Assembly: GCA_023442085.1 (NCBI GenBank)
Contig: JAEZMT010000028.1
Span: forward strand, 1-20,918
Direction of reading: 5' to 3'
Source: Pseudomonadota bacterium
GTDB taxonomy: Bacteria > Pseudomonadota > Alphaproteobacteria > Rhizobiales > Xanthobacteraceae
Length of the DNA: 20,918 nt
The position numbers and the translations under genes were made by a program. Of the stretch, positions 1 through 9,786 are shown one piece after another. Positions within the stretch are counted from its first letter, which is position 1. Each line of letters begins with the position of its first letter. A model generated the notes under the pieces. It did not search any database and was not told where the DNA came from. It was given only the letters and a program-made list of their open reading frames with translations.

Positions 1-1790
<1,790 letters not shown>

Positions 1791-1844
1791 GGGGCCTTAT
1801 AGCCCCCTGCCCTCGCCGGGCAATGCGGGATCGAGCCGCGCCGC

Positions 1845-2456
1845 CTATCGGCGCCCCGCCGCCAGCAGCAGCGCCGCGCCGCCGACGAGGATGCCGGCGG
1901 AGACGCGGTCCGCCACGAGCGTGAAGCGGCCTTTCAGCGCCGCGCGCGCCTTGTCCGCCACCACCGCCCATAGCATGTCGCCCACCAGCGCGATGACGGC
2001 AAAGACGGCCGCCAGCAGCGCGATCTGCGGCACGGGGTTCGCGGTGTCGGTGACGAACTGCGGCAGGAAGGCCGCGTGGAACAGCAGCGTCTTGGGGTTT
2101 GCAAAGGCCACCGCGAGCCCGCGCCCGAAGGCGGCATGGGCAGACGGCGCGGGCGCCTCCACGGCCTTGCCGGCGGCACGCCACTGCATCACCGCCAGCC
2201 AGACGAGATAGGCCGCGCCGGCATAGCGCACCAGATCGAAATGGTGGGAGAAGGCTTCCACCACATAGGCGAGCCCGCCGGCCACCAGCGCCAGCTGGGC
2301 GATGAGGCCCACATTCACGCCCGTGGCGGTGAGGAGACCGGCCTGCCGCCCATGCTTGAGGCTGGTGCCGACGATGAGCGCCACATTCGGCCCCGGCGTC
2401 GCCCCGAGCGCGATGCAGGCGAGCACGAACAAGGCGAGGCTTTCAGCCGAGATCAT
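1845..2456 (-). CDS. LysE/RhtB-family amino-acid exporter
   Basis: Predicted inner-membrane exporter of the LysE/RhtB family, whose members export amino acids or related metabolites; the substrate cannot be told from sequence. The 203-residue length is typical. The N-terminal helix ends in the family signature GATPGPN (PGPN at 21-24), followed by further hydrophobic helices separated by short loops, and the conserved FANPKTLLF segment in the middle. The start ATG at 2454-2456 is preceded by a purine-rich GGGAGGGAGA ribosome site. The gene lies 37 bases after the gyrA stop and 54 bases before recQ on the same strand, so read-through from gyrA is possible, although nothing in its function links it to DNA metabolism. 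Confidence 0.9.
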   Translation of the reverse strand: MISAESLALFVLACIALGATPGPNVALIVGTSLKHGRQAGLLTATGVNVGLIAQLALVAGGLAYVVEAFSHHFDLVRYAGAAYLVWLAVMQWRAAGKAVEAPAPSAHAAFGRGLAVAFANPKTLLFHAAFLPQFVTDTANPVPQIALLAAVFAVIALVGDMLWAVVADKARAALKGRFTLVADRVSAGILVGGAALLLAAGRR

Positions 2457-2493
2457 CGTCTTCTCCCTCCCGAAAGGCCCCGCCCGATCGGGC

Positions 2494-5256
2494 TCAGGCC
2501 TCCGGCGCGTCGTCTCCAGCGGCGTCCGCGCCGCCCTCGCCCGCTTCTGCGCCCTCGGCGCCCGTGTCCTCGCTGATGTGCTCCACCGAGACCACGCGCT
2601 CGCCTTCCGCCGTGTCGAACACGATCACGCCCTGGCTGGCGCGGCCGACGATGCGGATGCCGTCCACGGGGCAGCGGATGAGCTGGCCGCCGTCCGTGAC
2701 GAGCATGATCTGGTCCGCGTCCTCCACCGGGAAGGAGGCGACGAGGCGCCCGTTACGCTCGTTCACCGCCATGGCGACGATGCCCTTACCGCCGCGGCCG
2801 GTGACGCGATATTCGTAGGACGAGGTGCGCTTGCCGTACCCGTTCTCGGAGACGGTGAGGATGAACTGCTCCTTCGCCCCCATCTCCGCGTAGCGCTCCT
2901 GGCTGAGCTGGCCGGAGCCGCTGGCCCCCTCTTCCTGCTCCACCTCAGCGCTCTCGCCCGCTTCGCCGCGCAGGGCGCGTCGCATCTTGATGTAGGCGAG
3001 ACGCTGCTCGGCGTCGGCCTCCACATGGCGGATGATGGCCATGGAGATGACGCTGTCCCCCTCCTCGAGGCGGATGCCGCGCACGCCGACGCTGTCGCGG
3101 CCCTTGAACAGCCGCACCTCGGTGGCGGGAAACCGAATGCACGCGCCGGCCGCCGTGGTGAGGAGCACGTCGTCCTCCTCCGTGCAGAGGCCGACGTCGG
3201 CGATGGCCTCGCCCTCGGCGAGCTTCATGGCGATCTTGCCGTTGCGGTTCACCTGCTGGAAATCGGTGAGCGCATTGCGCCGCACGGTGCCGCCGGTGGT
3301 GGCGAACATGATCTGGAGGCGCTGATTCTCGCCTTCGTCCTCCGGCAGCAGAACCACCGACGTGATGCGCTCGTCCTGCTCCAGCGGCAGGATGTTGATG
3401 AGGGCCTTGCCACGGGCCTGCGGCGCCGCCAGCGGCAGGCGCCACACCTTCATCTTGTAGACCTGCCCCTTGGAGGAGAAGAACAGCACGGGCGCGTGGG
3501 TGGAGGCCACAAACAGGCGGGTGACGAAATCCTCGTCCCGCGTCTGCATGGCCGAGCGGCCTTTGCCGCCGCGCCGCTGCGCCCGGTAGGTCGAGAGCGG
3601 CACGCGCTTGATGTAGCCGGCGTGGGAGACGGTGACGACCATCTCCTCGCGCTGGATAAGATCCTCGTCCTCCAGATCGCCGAAGCCCTCGACGATCTCT
3701 GTCTTCCGCGGGGTGCCGAACTCGGCCTTGATGGCGAGAAGCTCGTCCCGGATGATCGCCCGCATGCGCGGCCGGCTGGCGAGGATGTCCAGATAATCGG
3801 CGATCTCGGCGGCGAGCTTGTCCAGCTCGTCGGCGATCTCGTCGCGGCCGAGGGCGGTGAGGCGCTGGAGCCGCAGATCGAGGATCGCACGGGCCTGCAC
3901 CTCGGAGAGGCGATAGGTGCCGTCCTCCTTCAGCTTGTGGCGCGGATCGGCGATGAGGGCGATGAGCGGGGCCATGTCCTTGGCCGGCCAGTCGCGGCCC
4001 ATCAGGGATTCGCGGGCGGTCGCCGGGTCGGGCGCGGTGCGGATGAGGCGGATTACCTCGTCGATGTTGGCCACCGCGATGGCGAGGCCCACCAACACGT
4101 GGGCGCGATCGCGCGCCTTGCGCAACAGGAATTTGGTGCGCCGGCTGATCACCTCTTCGCGGAAGGCGATGAAGGCGGTCAGCACGTCATGCAGGGTGAG
4201 CAGGCCCGGCTTGCCGCCGGAGAGCGCCACCATGTTTACGCCGAACGAGGTCTGAAGCAGCGTGAGCCGGTAGAGGTTGTTCAGCACCACGTCGGCCTGG
4301 GCGTCGCGCTTGATCTCGATGACCACGCGCATGCCGTCGCGATCGCTCTCGTCGCGGATCTCGGAGATGCCCTCGACGCGCTTGTCGCGCACCAGCTCCG
4401 CGATCTTCTCGATCATCGTCGCCTTGTTCACCTGATAGGGAATCTCGGTGACGATGAGGGCTTCGCGGTCCTTGCGGATGTTCTCGATGGCGACTTTCGC
4501 GCGCATCAGGATGGAGCCGCGGCCGGTGAGATAGGCCTGGCGGATGCCGGTGCGGCCGAGGATCAGCGCGCCGGTGGGGAAGTCGGGGCCGGGCAGCAGA
4601 TCAAGCAGCGCCTCGGGCTCCAGCAGCGGATCGTCCAGCAGCGCGACGGTGACGTCGATGATCTCGCCGAGATTGTGCGGCGGGATGTTGGTGGCCATGC
4701 CAACCGCGATGCCGCCGGCGCCGTTGACCAGAAGGTTCGGGAACTTGGCCGGGAGGACGGTCGGCTCGTGTTCGGAATTGTCGTAATTGTCCTGAAAGTC
4801 GACCGTTTCCTTGTCGAGGTCGTCGAGAAGGGTATTCGTGACCTTCTCCAGGCGGACCTCGGTGTAGCGCATGGCCGCGGGGGCATCGCCATCCACCGAG
4901 CCGAAATTGCCCTGACCGTCCACCAGCGGCACCCGCATGGCGAAGGTCTGGGCCATGCGCACCAGCGCGTCATAGACCGATTGGTCGCCGTGGGGGTGAT
5001 ACTTACCGATCACGTCGCCGACCACGCGGGCCGACTTGCGGTACTGCTTGTTCCACTCGTACCCGTTCTCGTGCATGGAGAACAGGATGCGCCGATGCAC
5101 GGGCTTGAGGCCGTCACGCACGTCGGGCAGGGCCCGGGCGACGATGACGCTCATGGCATAGTCGAGATAGGAGCGGGACAGCTCCTCCGTGATGGAAACG
5201 GGCCGGATGTCGGACGGCGGCTCGCCGCCACTCTTCGGCGTTTCGGAATCGGCCAA
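2494..5256 (-). CDS. gyrA: DNA gyrase subunit A, with TTG start codon
   Basis: Breakage-reunion subunit of gyrase (A2B2 with GyrB), which introduces negative supercoils using ATP. It has 920 residues. The N-terminal core runs SYLDYAMSVIVARALPDVRD to the catalytic Tyr131 in AAMRYTEVRL. The coiled-coil arm follows, then a C-terminal beta-pinwheel with the GyrA box QRRGGKG at 560-566; this box marks gyrase rather than topoisomerase IV ParC. A second GRGGKG lies later in the pinwheel, and the protein ends in an acidic, Gly/Ala-rich tail. The quinolone pocket reads HPHGDQSVYD, so Gln92 sits where E. coli has Ser83. The only in-frame start before the conserved block is TTG at 5254-5256, because an in-frame stop lies at 5260-5262; the ATG at 5270-5272 is out of frame. 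No good ribosome site is visible. It lies downstream of ssb on the same strand. Confidence 0.97.
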   Translation of the reverse strand: MADSETPKSGGEPPSDIRPVSITEELSRSYLDYAMSVIVARALPDVRDGLKPVHRRILFSMHENGYEWNKQYRKSARVVGDVIGKYHPHGDQSVYDALVRMAQTFAMRVPLVDGQGNFGSVDGDAPAAMRYTEVRLEKVTNTLLDDLDKETVDFQDNYDNSEHEPTVLPAKFPNLLVNGAGGIAVGMATNIPPHNLGEIIDVTVALLDDPLLEPEALLDLLPGPDFPTGALILGRTGIRQAYLTGRGSILMRAKVAIENIRKDREALIVTEIPYQVNKATMIEKIAELVRDKRVEGISEIRDESDRDGMRVVIEIKRDAQADVVLNNLYRLTLLQTSFGVNMVALSGGKPGLLTLHDVLTAFIAFREEVISRRTKFLLRKARDRAHVLVGLAIAVANIDEVIRLIRTAPDPATARESLMGRDWPAKDMAPLIALIADPRHKLKEDGTYRLSEVQARAILDLRLQRLTALGRDEIADELDKLAAEIADYLDILASRPRMRAIIRDELLAIKAEFGTPRKTEIVEGFGDLEDEDLIQREEMVVTVSHAGYIKRVPLSTYRAQRRGGKGRSAMQTRDEDFVTRLFVASTHAPVLFFSSKGQVYKMKVWRLPLAAPQARGKALINILPLEQDERITSVVLLPEDEGENQRLQIMFATTGGTVRRNALTDFQQVNRNGKIAMKLAEGEAIADVGLCTEEDDVLLTTAAGACIRFPATEVRLFKGRDSVGVRGIRLEEGDSVISMAIIRHVEADAEQRLAYIKMRRALRGEAGESAEVEQEEGASGSGQLSQERYAEMGAKEQFILTVSENGYGKRTSSYEYRVTGRGGKGIVAMAVNERNGRLVASFPVEDADQIMLVTDGGQLIRCPVDGIRIVGRASQGVIVFDTAEGERVVSVEHISEDTGAEGAEAGEGGADAAGDDAPEA

Positions 5257-5614
5257 AAGTCAACACTCGCATGGATTGGTGAGGTGCTTCCTTCTAGCCG
5301 ATTCACCCTTCCAACGCCAGCAAAACCCCTCCGGTCGGCTTAAATTTTACCCTTAAAAATCAGATACTTATGGGACTCAATTCGCGAGCGCTCCCACAAT
5401 CTGGCGCTTTTGCGTCAAACAGGGCCGTAAAAGGCGCAAAAGCCAGCCGGCAAGCGTCGCCGTCGCCGGGGCGCGGAGCTCCGGCCAACGATGCACGATG
5501 ATGGAAATGCCGCGGTGCCGGGAAACCAGCGCCGGGGAATGGAATGAGGTCCGAACGGAGGCGGGGCCGCCGGTCAACCAAATCCGCCCGCCCGGGCCGC
5601 CCGCGAAGAACCGC
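5257..5614. other. ssb-gyrA intergenic region without a gene
   Basis: This 358-base stretch lies between the ssb stop and the gyrA start. Short frames here show no recognisable protein. It contains an AT-rich island at about 5340-5372, unusual for the window, which probably includes the gyrA promoter on the minus strand; TTGAGT (complement of 5375-5380) could be a -35 box but no good -10 is seen. It also contains the bulged inverted repeat at 5401-5446. No terminator with a T tract follows ssb, so some gyrA transcription may come from read-through. Confidence 0.5.
5401..5446. repeat. Bulged inverted repeat between ssb and gyrA
   Basis: CTGGC (5401-5405) plus TTTTGCG (5408-5414) pairs with CGCAAAA (5435-5441) plus GCCAG (5442-5446). 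That is 12 base pairs with a two-base GC bulge and a 20-base loop. There is no following T tract on either strand, so it is not an obvious intrinsic terminator. It lies upstream of the AT-rich presumed gyrA promoter region and downstream of ssb. Confidence 0.6.
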
Positions 5615-6175
5615 TCAGAAGGGAATTTCGTCGTCGAGGTCGGCTGCGGGGCGTCCACCGCCAGATCCGCCGCCCATGCCGCCGCCGGCCGGGGCCTGAC
5701 GACGGCCACCGCCGGAGCCGCCGCTGTAGCCGCCCCCAAAGCCCCCGCCTCCGCCGCCCATGGGGCTCGCGGAGCCGAAGTCCGAGCCGCCACCGTAGTC
5801 GTCGGCGCCGGCCCCGCCGCCGCCCTCGCGGCCATCGAGCAGCGTCAGTTCGCCGCGATAGGGCCGCAGCACGATCTCGGTGGTGTAGGTCTCGCGGCCG
5901 TCCTTCTCATATTTGCGGGTCTCGAGCTGGCCCTCGATGTAGACCTTTGAGCCCTTTTTCAGGAACCGCTCGACCACGCCGACGAGATTTTCGTTGAAGA
6001 TCACCACGCGATGCCACTCGGTGCGCTCGCGCCGCTCACCAGAGGCCTTGTCGCGCCAGTTCTCGGAGGTGGCGATGGACAGGTTGCAGACACGGCCGCC
6101 GTTCTGGAACGACTTCACCTCCGGGTCGCGGCCCAGATTGCCGATCAGGATCACCTTGTTGACGCTGCCGGCCAT
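5615..6175 (-). CDS. ssb: Single-stranded DNA-binding protein SSB
   Basis: Binds single-stranded DNA during replication, recombination and repair. It has 186 residues. The OB fold spans about 1-112, beginning MAGSVNKVILIGNLGRDPEV and including the WRDKASGERRERTEWH segment and VYIEGQLETRKY. A long glycine-rich linker with GGGG and GGSGGG runs follows. The acidic tip DLDDEIPF at the C-terminus is the docking site for partners such as RecQ, RecO and PriA in characterised bacteria. The start is ATG at 6173-6175, with an AAGGAGA ribosome site about five bases upstream. A longer in-frame extension to 6292 is open but lacks SSB homology and a ribosome site. It is divergent from uvrA, as in many Proteobacteria, and shares an upstream region with two LexA boxes. 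Confidence 0.97.
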   Translation of the reverse strand: MAGSVNKVILIGNLGRDPEVKSFQNGGRVCNLSIATSENWRDKASGERRERTEWHRVVIFNENLVGVVERFLKKGSKVYIEGQLETRKYEKDGRETYTTEIVLRPYRGELTLLDGREGGGGAGADDYGGGSDFGSASPMGGGGGGFGGGYSGGSGGGRRQAPAGGGMGGGSGGGRPAADLDDEIPF

Positions 6176-6342
6176 CCCGCTCTCCTTGCCGTAGTTCCAT
6201 CGTTCGCCGCGGCCGCCCATCGGCGCCCCGCGAAACTCGCACCCTAGCGCCCCCGGCTGGCCATGCGACCCCCCGCGGGGCTTTATCCCCATGAACCGGT
6301 GAACCTTCGCCCGCCACTGTGCGTAACAGAAGAGGCCTTAAT

Positions 6343-6357
6343 GTTCACGTTGTGTTC
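6343..6357 (+). promoter_or_regulatory. Predicted LexA (SOS) box 1
   Basis: GTTC-ACGTTGT-GTTC is an exact match to the alphaproteobacterial LexA operator GTTC-N7-GTTC (GAAC-N7-GAAC on the other strand). It lies 168 bases upstream of the ssb start and 258 bases upstream of the uvrA start. uvrA is a classic SOS gene, which supports function. Confidence 0.82.
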
Positions 6358-6440
6358 TTAATCGACTTCCGCCACACTGGCAAGAGCGTCGCCGGCATTC
6401 GGCGCGACTCGCCGCTCTTTTTGGCTCGCTGCCTTCAGGG

Positions 6441-6455
6441 GTTCTGATTATGTTC
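6441..6455 (+). promoter_or_regulatory. Predicted LexA (SOS) box 2
   Basis: GTTC-TGATTAT-GTTC is a second exact GTTC-N7-GTTC match, in the same orientation as the first and 98 bases downstream. It is 160 bases before the uvrA start, so it is probably the one nearer the uvrA promoter. Confidence 0.8.
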
Positions 6456-6614
6456 TCTTCCGCATCGCACAAGGTCCACTACATTTCCATGAGTTCATGA
6501 GCACGCTCCCGGGTGCGCAAAGGGGCCATTCGGCCGCTGGCGTGCCCGCCGCCGCTTGGGCGGCACGATCGTTCCTCAGGCCCCGACCCCTTTTTGCGCC
6601 GCAGGCGCCAGCGG

Positions 6615-9600
6615 ATGTCCATGTCTGATCGCGCAGCCTCCCCGCGTTCCGCCTCCCCTACTCCGCGCCGCGATGCCCGCACCCTTTCGGTGCGCGGCGC
6701 GCGTGAGCACAATCTCAAGAACGTGGACCTCGAAATCCCCCGCGACAGCCTGGTGGTGTTCACCGGCCTGTCCGGCTCGGGGAAAAGCTCGCTTGCCTTC
6801 GACACCATCTACGCGGAAGGCCAGCGGCGCTATGTGGAAAGCCTCTCGGCCTACGCCCGGCAATTCCTGGAGATGATGCAGAAGCCGGACGTGGACCAGA
6901 TCGACGGTCTCTCCCCGGCTATCTCCATCGAGCAGAAGACGACCTCCAAGAACCCGCGCTCCACAGTCGGCACGGTCACTGAGATTTACGATTACATGCG
7001 CCTGCTATGGGCGCGAACCGGCGTGCCCTATTCGCCGGCCACAGGCCTGCCCATCGAGAGCCAGACCGTCTCGCAGATGGTCGACCGCACCCTTGCGTTG
7101 CCGGAAGGCACGCGGCTCTTCCTGCTGGCGCCGGTGGTGCGCGGGCGGAAGGGCGAGTACCGCAAGGAACTCGCCGAGTGGATGAAGAAGGGCTTTCAGC
7201 GGGTCAAGATCGACGGCACCTTCCACGAGATCGCCGAGGCGCCGGCCCTCGACAAGAAGTTCAAGCACGACATCGATGTGGTGGTGGACCGCATCGTGGT
7301 CCGCGCGGACCTGGCGCAGCGGCTTGCCGACAGCTTCGAGACTGCGCTCGGGCTCGCCGATGGCATCGCAGTGGCTGAGTTTGCCGACGAGAAGGACGAG
7401 GCGGGCGAGCCCCGTCGCATCATCTTCTCGGAGAAGTTCGCCTGCCCGGTCTCCGGCTTCACCATTCCGGAAATCGAGCCGCGGCTCTTCTCCTTTAACA
7501 ACCCCTTCGGTGCCTGCCCGGCCTGCGACGGGCTCGGCGTGGAGCAGACCATCGATCCGGACCTCGTCGTACCGGACAAGGCCCGTTCGCTGAAGCAGGG
7601 GGCCATTGCACCCTGGGCCAAGTCCACCTCGCCTTATTACGGGCAGACGCTGGATGCCTTGGCCAAGCACTACCATTTCAAGCTCAACGTGCCCTTCGCC
7701 GACCTGCCGGAGCAGGCGCGCGAGGTGCTGCTCTTCGGCTCGGGCAGCGAGAAGATCACCTTTCACTATGACGACGGCATGCGCGCCTACGAAACCTCGA
7801 AGACCTTCGAGGGCGTGGTGCGCAACCTTGACCGGCGCTGGAAGGAGACGGACAGCGACTGGGCGCGGGAAGAGATTTCCAAATACTTCTCCACCGTCCC
7901 CTGCAAGGTCTGCAACGGCTATCGGCTGAAGCCGGAGGCGCTGGCGGTGAAGATCGACGGACGGCACATCGGCGAGATCGGCGAGCTTTCCGTCAGGGCC
8001 GCCTCCGGGTGGTTCGAGGAGCTCCCGGCCCGGCTCACCGACAAGCAGAACGAGATCGCGGGACGTATCCTGAAGGAGATCCGCGAGCGGCTGCGCTTCC
8101 TCCTGGACGTGGGGCTGGAATACCTCACGCTGGCGCGCTCCTCCGGCACGCTCTCGGGCGGCGAAAGCCAGCGCATCCGTCTCGCCTCACAGATCGGCTC
8201 GGGCCTCACCGGCGTGCTCTACGTGCTGGACGAACCCTCCATCGGCCTCCACCAGCGCGACAACGAACGGCTGCTCGGCACGCTCAAGCACCTGCGCGAC
8301 CTCGGCAACACGGTGATCGTGGTGGAGCATGACGAGGACGCGATCCTCGCCGCCGACCATGTGGTGGACGTGGGGCCAGGCGCGGGCATCCATGGCGGGA
8401 AGATCGTGGCGCAGGGCACGCCGGCGGAAATCCTCGCCAATCCCGCGTCCCTCACCGGCCGCTATCTCACCGGCGAGCTGAGCGTGGGTGTGCCGGCACG
8501 GCGCAAGCCCAACCCCAAGCGCATGCTCAAGCTCACGGGCGCGCGCGGCAACAATTTGAAGAACGTGACGGCGGAGATCCCGCTTGGCCTGTTCACCTGC
8601 ATCACGGGCGTGTCCGGCGGTGGCAAGTCCACGCTGCTGATCGATACGCTCTACAAGGCGGTGGCGCGTCGGCTGAACGGCGCCTCGGAGGCCCCTGCCC
8701 CGTTCGACAAGCTGGAGGGGCTCGAATACCTCGACAAGGTGATCGACATCGACCAGTCGCCCATCGGCCGGACACCGCGTTCAAACCCGGCGACCTATAC
8801 GGGGGCCTTCACGCCCATCCGCGAATGGTTCGCCGGCTTGCCGGAAGCGAAAGCACGGGGTTACGGCGCCGGGCGCTTCTCCTTCAACGTGAAGGGCGGG
8901 CGGTGCGAGGCCTGCCAGGGCGACGGCGTCATCAAGATCGAGATGCACTTCCTGCCGGACGTGTACGTCACCTGCGATGTCTGCAAGGGCAAGCGCTACA
9001 ATCGCGAGACGCTGGAAGTCACCTTCAAGAACAAGTCCATCGCCGACGTGCTGGACATGACGGTGGAAGAGGGCGCGCAGTTTTTCAAGGCCGTGCCCTC
9101 GGTGCGCGAGAAGCTGGAAACGCTGCACCGCGTCGGCCTCGATTACGTGAAGGTCGGCCAGCAGGCGACCACGCTCTCGGGCGGCGAGGCGCAGCGGGTG
9201 AAGCTCTCCAAGGAGCTGTCGCGCCGGGCCACCGGGCGGACCCTCTACATCCTCGACGAGCCGACCACCGGCCTGCACTTCCACGACGTGAAGAAGCTGC
9301 TGGAGGTGCTGCACGAACTGGTGGAGCAGGGCAATTCGGTGGTGGTGATCGAGCACAATCTCGAGGTCATCAAGACCGCCGACTGGATTCTCGACCTCGG
9401 CCCGGAGGGGGGCGACGGCGGCGGGGAGATCGTGGTGGCGGGCACGCCGGAGACGGTGGCGGCCCACAAGCGCTCCCACACCGGCCGCTTCCTCGCCGAC
9501 GTGCTGGCCCGCCGGCCATTCGCGGACGGGCAGAAGGCAGCGTCCGGCAAGGATGCCGGGAAGCCGGGAGCTGCCAGCCGCGGCAAGACGGTCAGGCGTG

Positions 9601-9773
9601 CCGCCGTGGCTGAAGAGCCGGAGGACGATGCCACTGAAGAGGCGGCGGCTGGCAGCGATCCCGTTGCGCAGGAGGCTTCGGCACTTTCTACCCAGGTTTC
9701 CCGGGAGGCCGCCACTCCGGCGGGCGCAGCACGCCCGGCGCGAGGGCGAAGGCGCCGTCAGGCGGCCGAATAG
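6615..9773 (+). CDS. uvrA: Excinuclease ABC subunit A (UvrA)
   Basis: Damage-recognition ATPase of nucleotide excision repair; a UvrA dimer loads UvrB at lesions. It has 1052 residues, with two ABC-type ATPase modules. The first has Walker A GLSGSGKSSL (51-60), signature TLSGGESQR and Walker B VLYVLDEPSIGLH. The second has GVSGGGKSTL, TTLSGGEAQR and LYILDEPTTGLH. The second zinc finger is intact (C764, C767, C787, C790; CX2CX19CX2C). The first finger reads CPVSG...CPAC (C277, S280, C301, C304), with Ser in place of one Cys. A charged Ala/Arg-rich tail of about 80 residues follows the conserved end and makes the protein longer than the usual 940-1000. Start ATG 6615 or 6621 (MSM) cannot be separated, and neither has a good ribosome site. 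Two LexA boxes lie upstream. The stop is 13 bases from the convergent FkbM-type gene. Confidence 0.97.
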   Translation: MSMSDRAASPRSASPTPRRDARTLSVRGAREHNLKNVDLEIPRDSLVVFTGLSGSGKSSLAFDTIYAEGQRRYVESLSAYARQFLEMMQKPDVDQIDGLSPAISIEQKTTSKNPRSTVGTVTEIYDYMRLLWARTGVPYSPATGLPIESQTVSQMVDRTLALPEGTRLFLLAPVVRGRKGEYRKELAEWMKKGFQRVKIDGTFHEIAEAPALDKKFKHDIDVVVDRIVVRADLAQRLADSFETALGLADGIAVAEFADEKDEAGEPRRIIFSEKFACPVSGFTIPEIEPRLFSFNNPFGACPACDGLGVEQTIDPDLVVPDKARSLKQGAIAPWAKSTSPYYGQTLDALAKHYHFKLNVPFADLPEQAREVLLFGSGSEKITFHYDDGMRAYETSKTFEGVVRNLDRRWKETDSDWAREEISKYFSTVPCKVCNGYRLKPEALAVKIDGRHIGEIGELSVRAASGWFEELPARLTDKQNEIAGRILKEIRERLRFLLDVGLEYLTLARSSGTLSGGESQRIRLASQIGSGLTGVLYVLDEPSIGLHQRDNERLLGTLKHLRDLGNTVIVVEHDEDAILAADHVVDVGPGAGIHGGKIVAQGTPAEILANPASLTGRYLTGELSVGVPARRKPNPKRMLKLTGARGNNLKNVTAEIPLGLFTCITGVSGGGKSTLLIDTLYKAVARRLNGASEAPAPFDKLEGLEYLDKVIDIDQSPIGRTPRSNPATYTGAFTPIREWFAGLPEAKARGYGAGRFSFNVKGGRCEACQGDGVIKIEMHFLPDVYVTCDVCKGKRYNRETLEVTFKNKSIADVLDMTVEEGAQFFKAVPSVREKLETLHRVGLDYVKVGQQATTLSGGEAQRVKLSKELSRRATGRTLYILDEPTTGLHFHDVKKLLEVLHELVEQGNSVVVIEHNLEVIKTADWILDLGPEGGDGGGEIVVAGTPETVAAHKRSHTGRFLADVLARRPFADGQKAASGKDAGKPGAASRGKTVRRAAVAEEPEDDATEEAAAGSDPVAQEASALSTQVSREAATPAGAARPARGRRRRQAAE

Positions 9774-9786
9774 GCTCCCGCCGGGC

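Larger units (their letters stand above)
6176..6614. promoter_or_regulatory. Divergent ssb/uvrA control region
   Basis: This 439-base spacer separates two divergent DNA-repair genes. It holds two exact GTTC-N7-GTTC sites (6343-6357 and 6441-6455), an AT-richer stretch around both, and a CCCCGCGGGG palindrome at 6271-6280 that would lie in the ssb leader. I could not place -35/-10 boxes for either gene with confidence. Short frames on both strands show no recognisable protein. Confidence 0.75.

Noticed and set aside
2302..5343. 1013-codon open frame antisense to gyrA
   Set aside because: It lies across the unmistakable gyrA on the opposite strand. Its product is rich in Ala, Asp, Gly, His and Leu with no domain, as expected from the GC-rich third positions of the real gene.
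6289..6305. GAAC-N4-GAAC (and a GTTC-N4-GTTC nearby) as further LexA boxes
   Set aside because: The spacing is four rather than seven bases, so they do not fit the operator.
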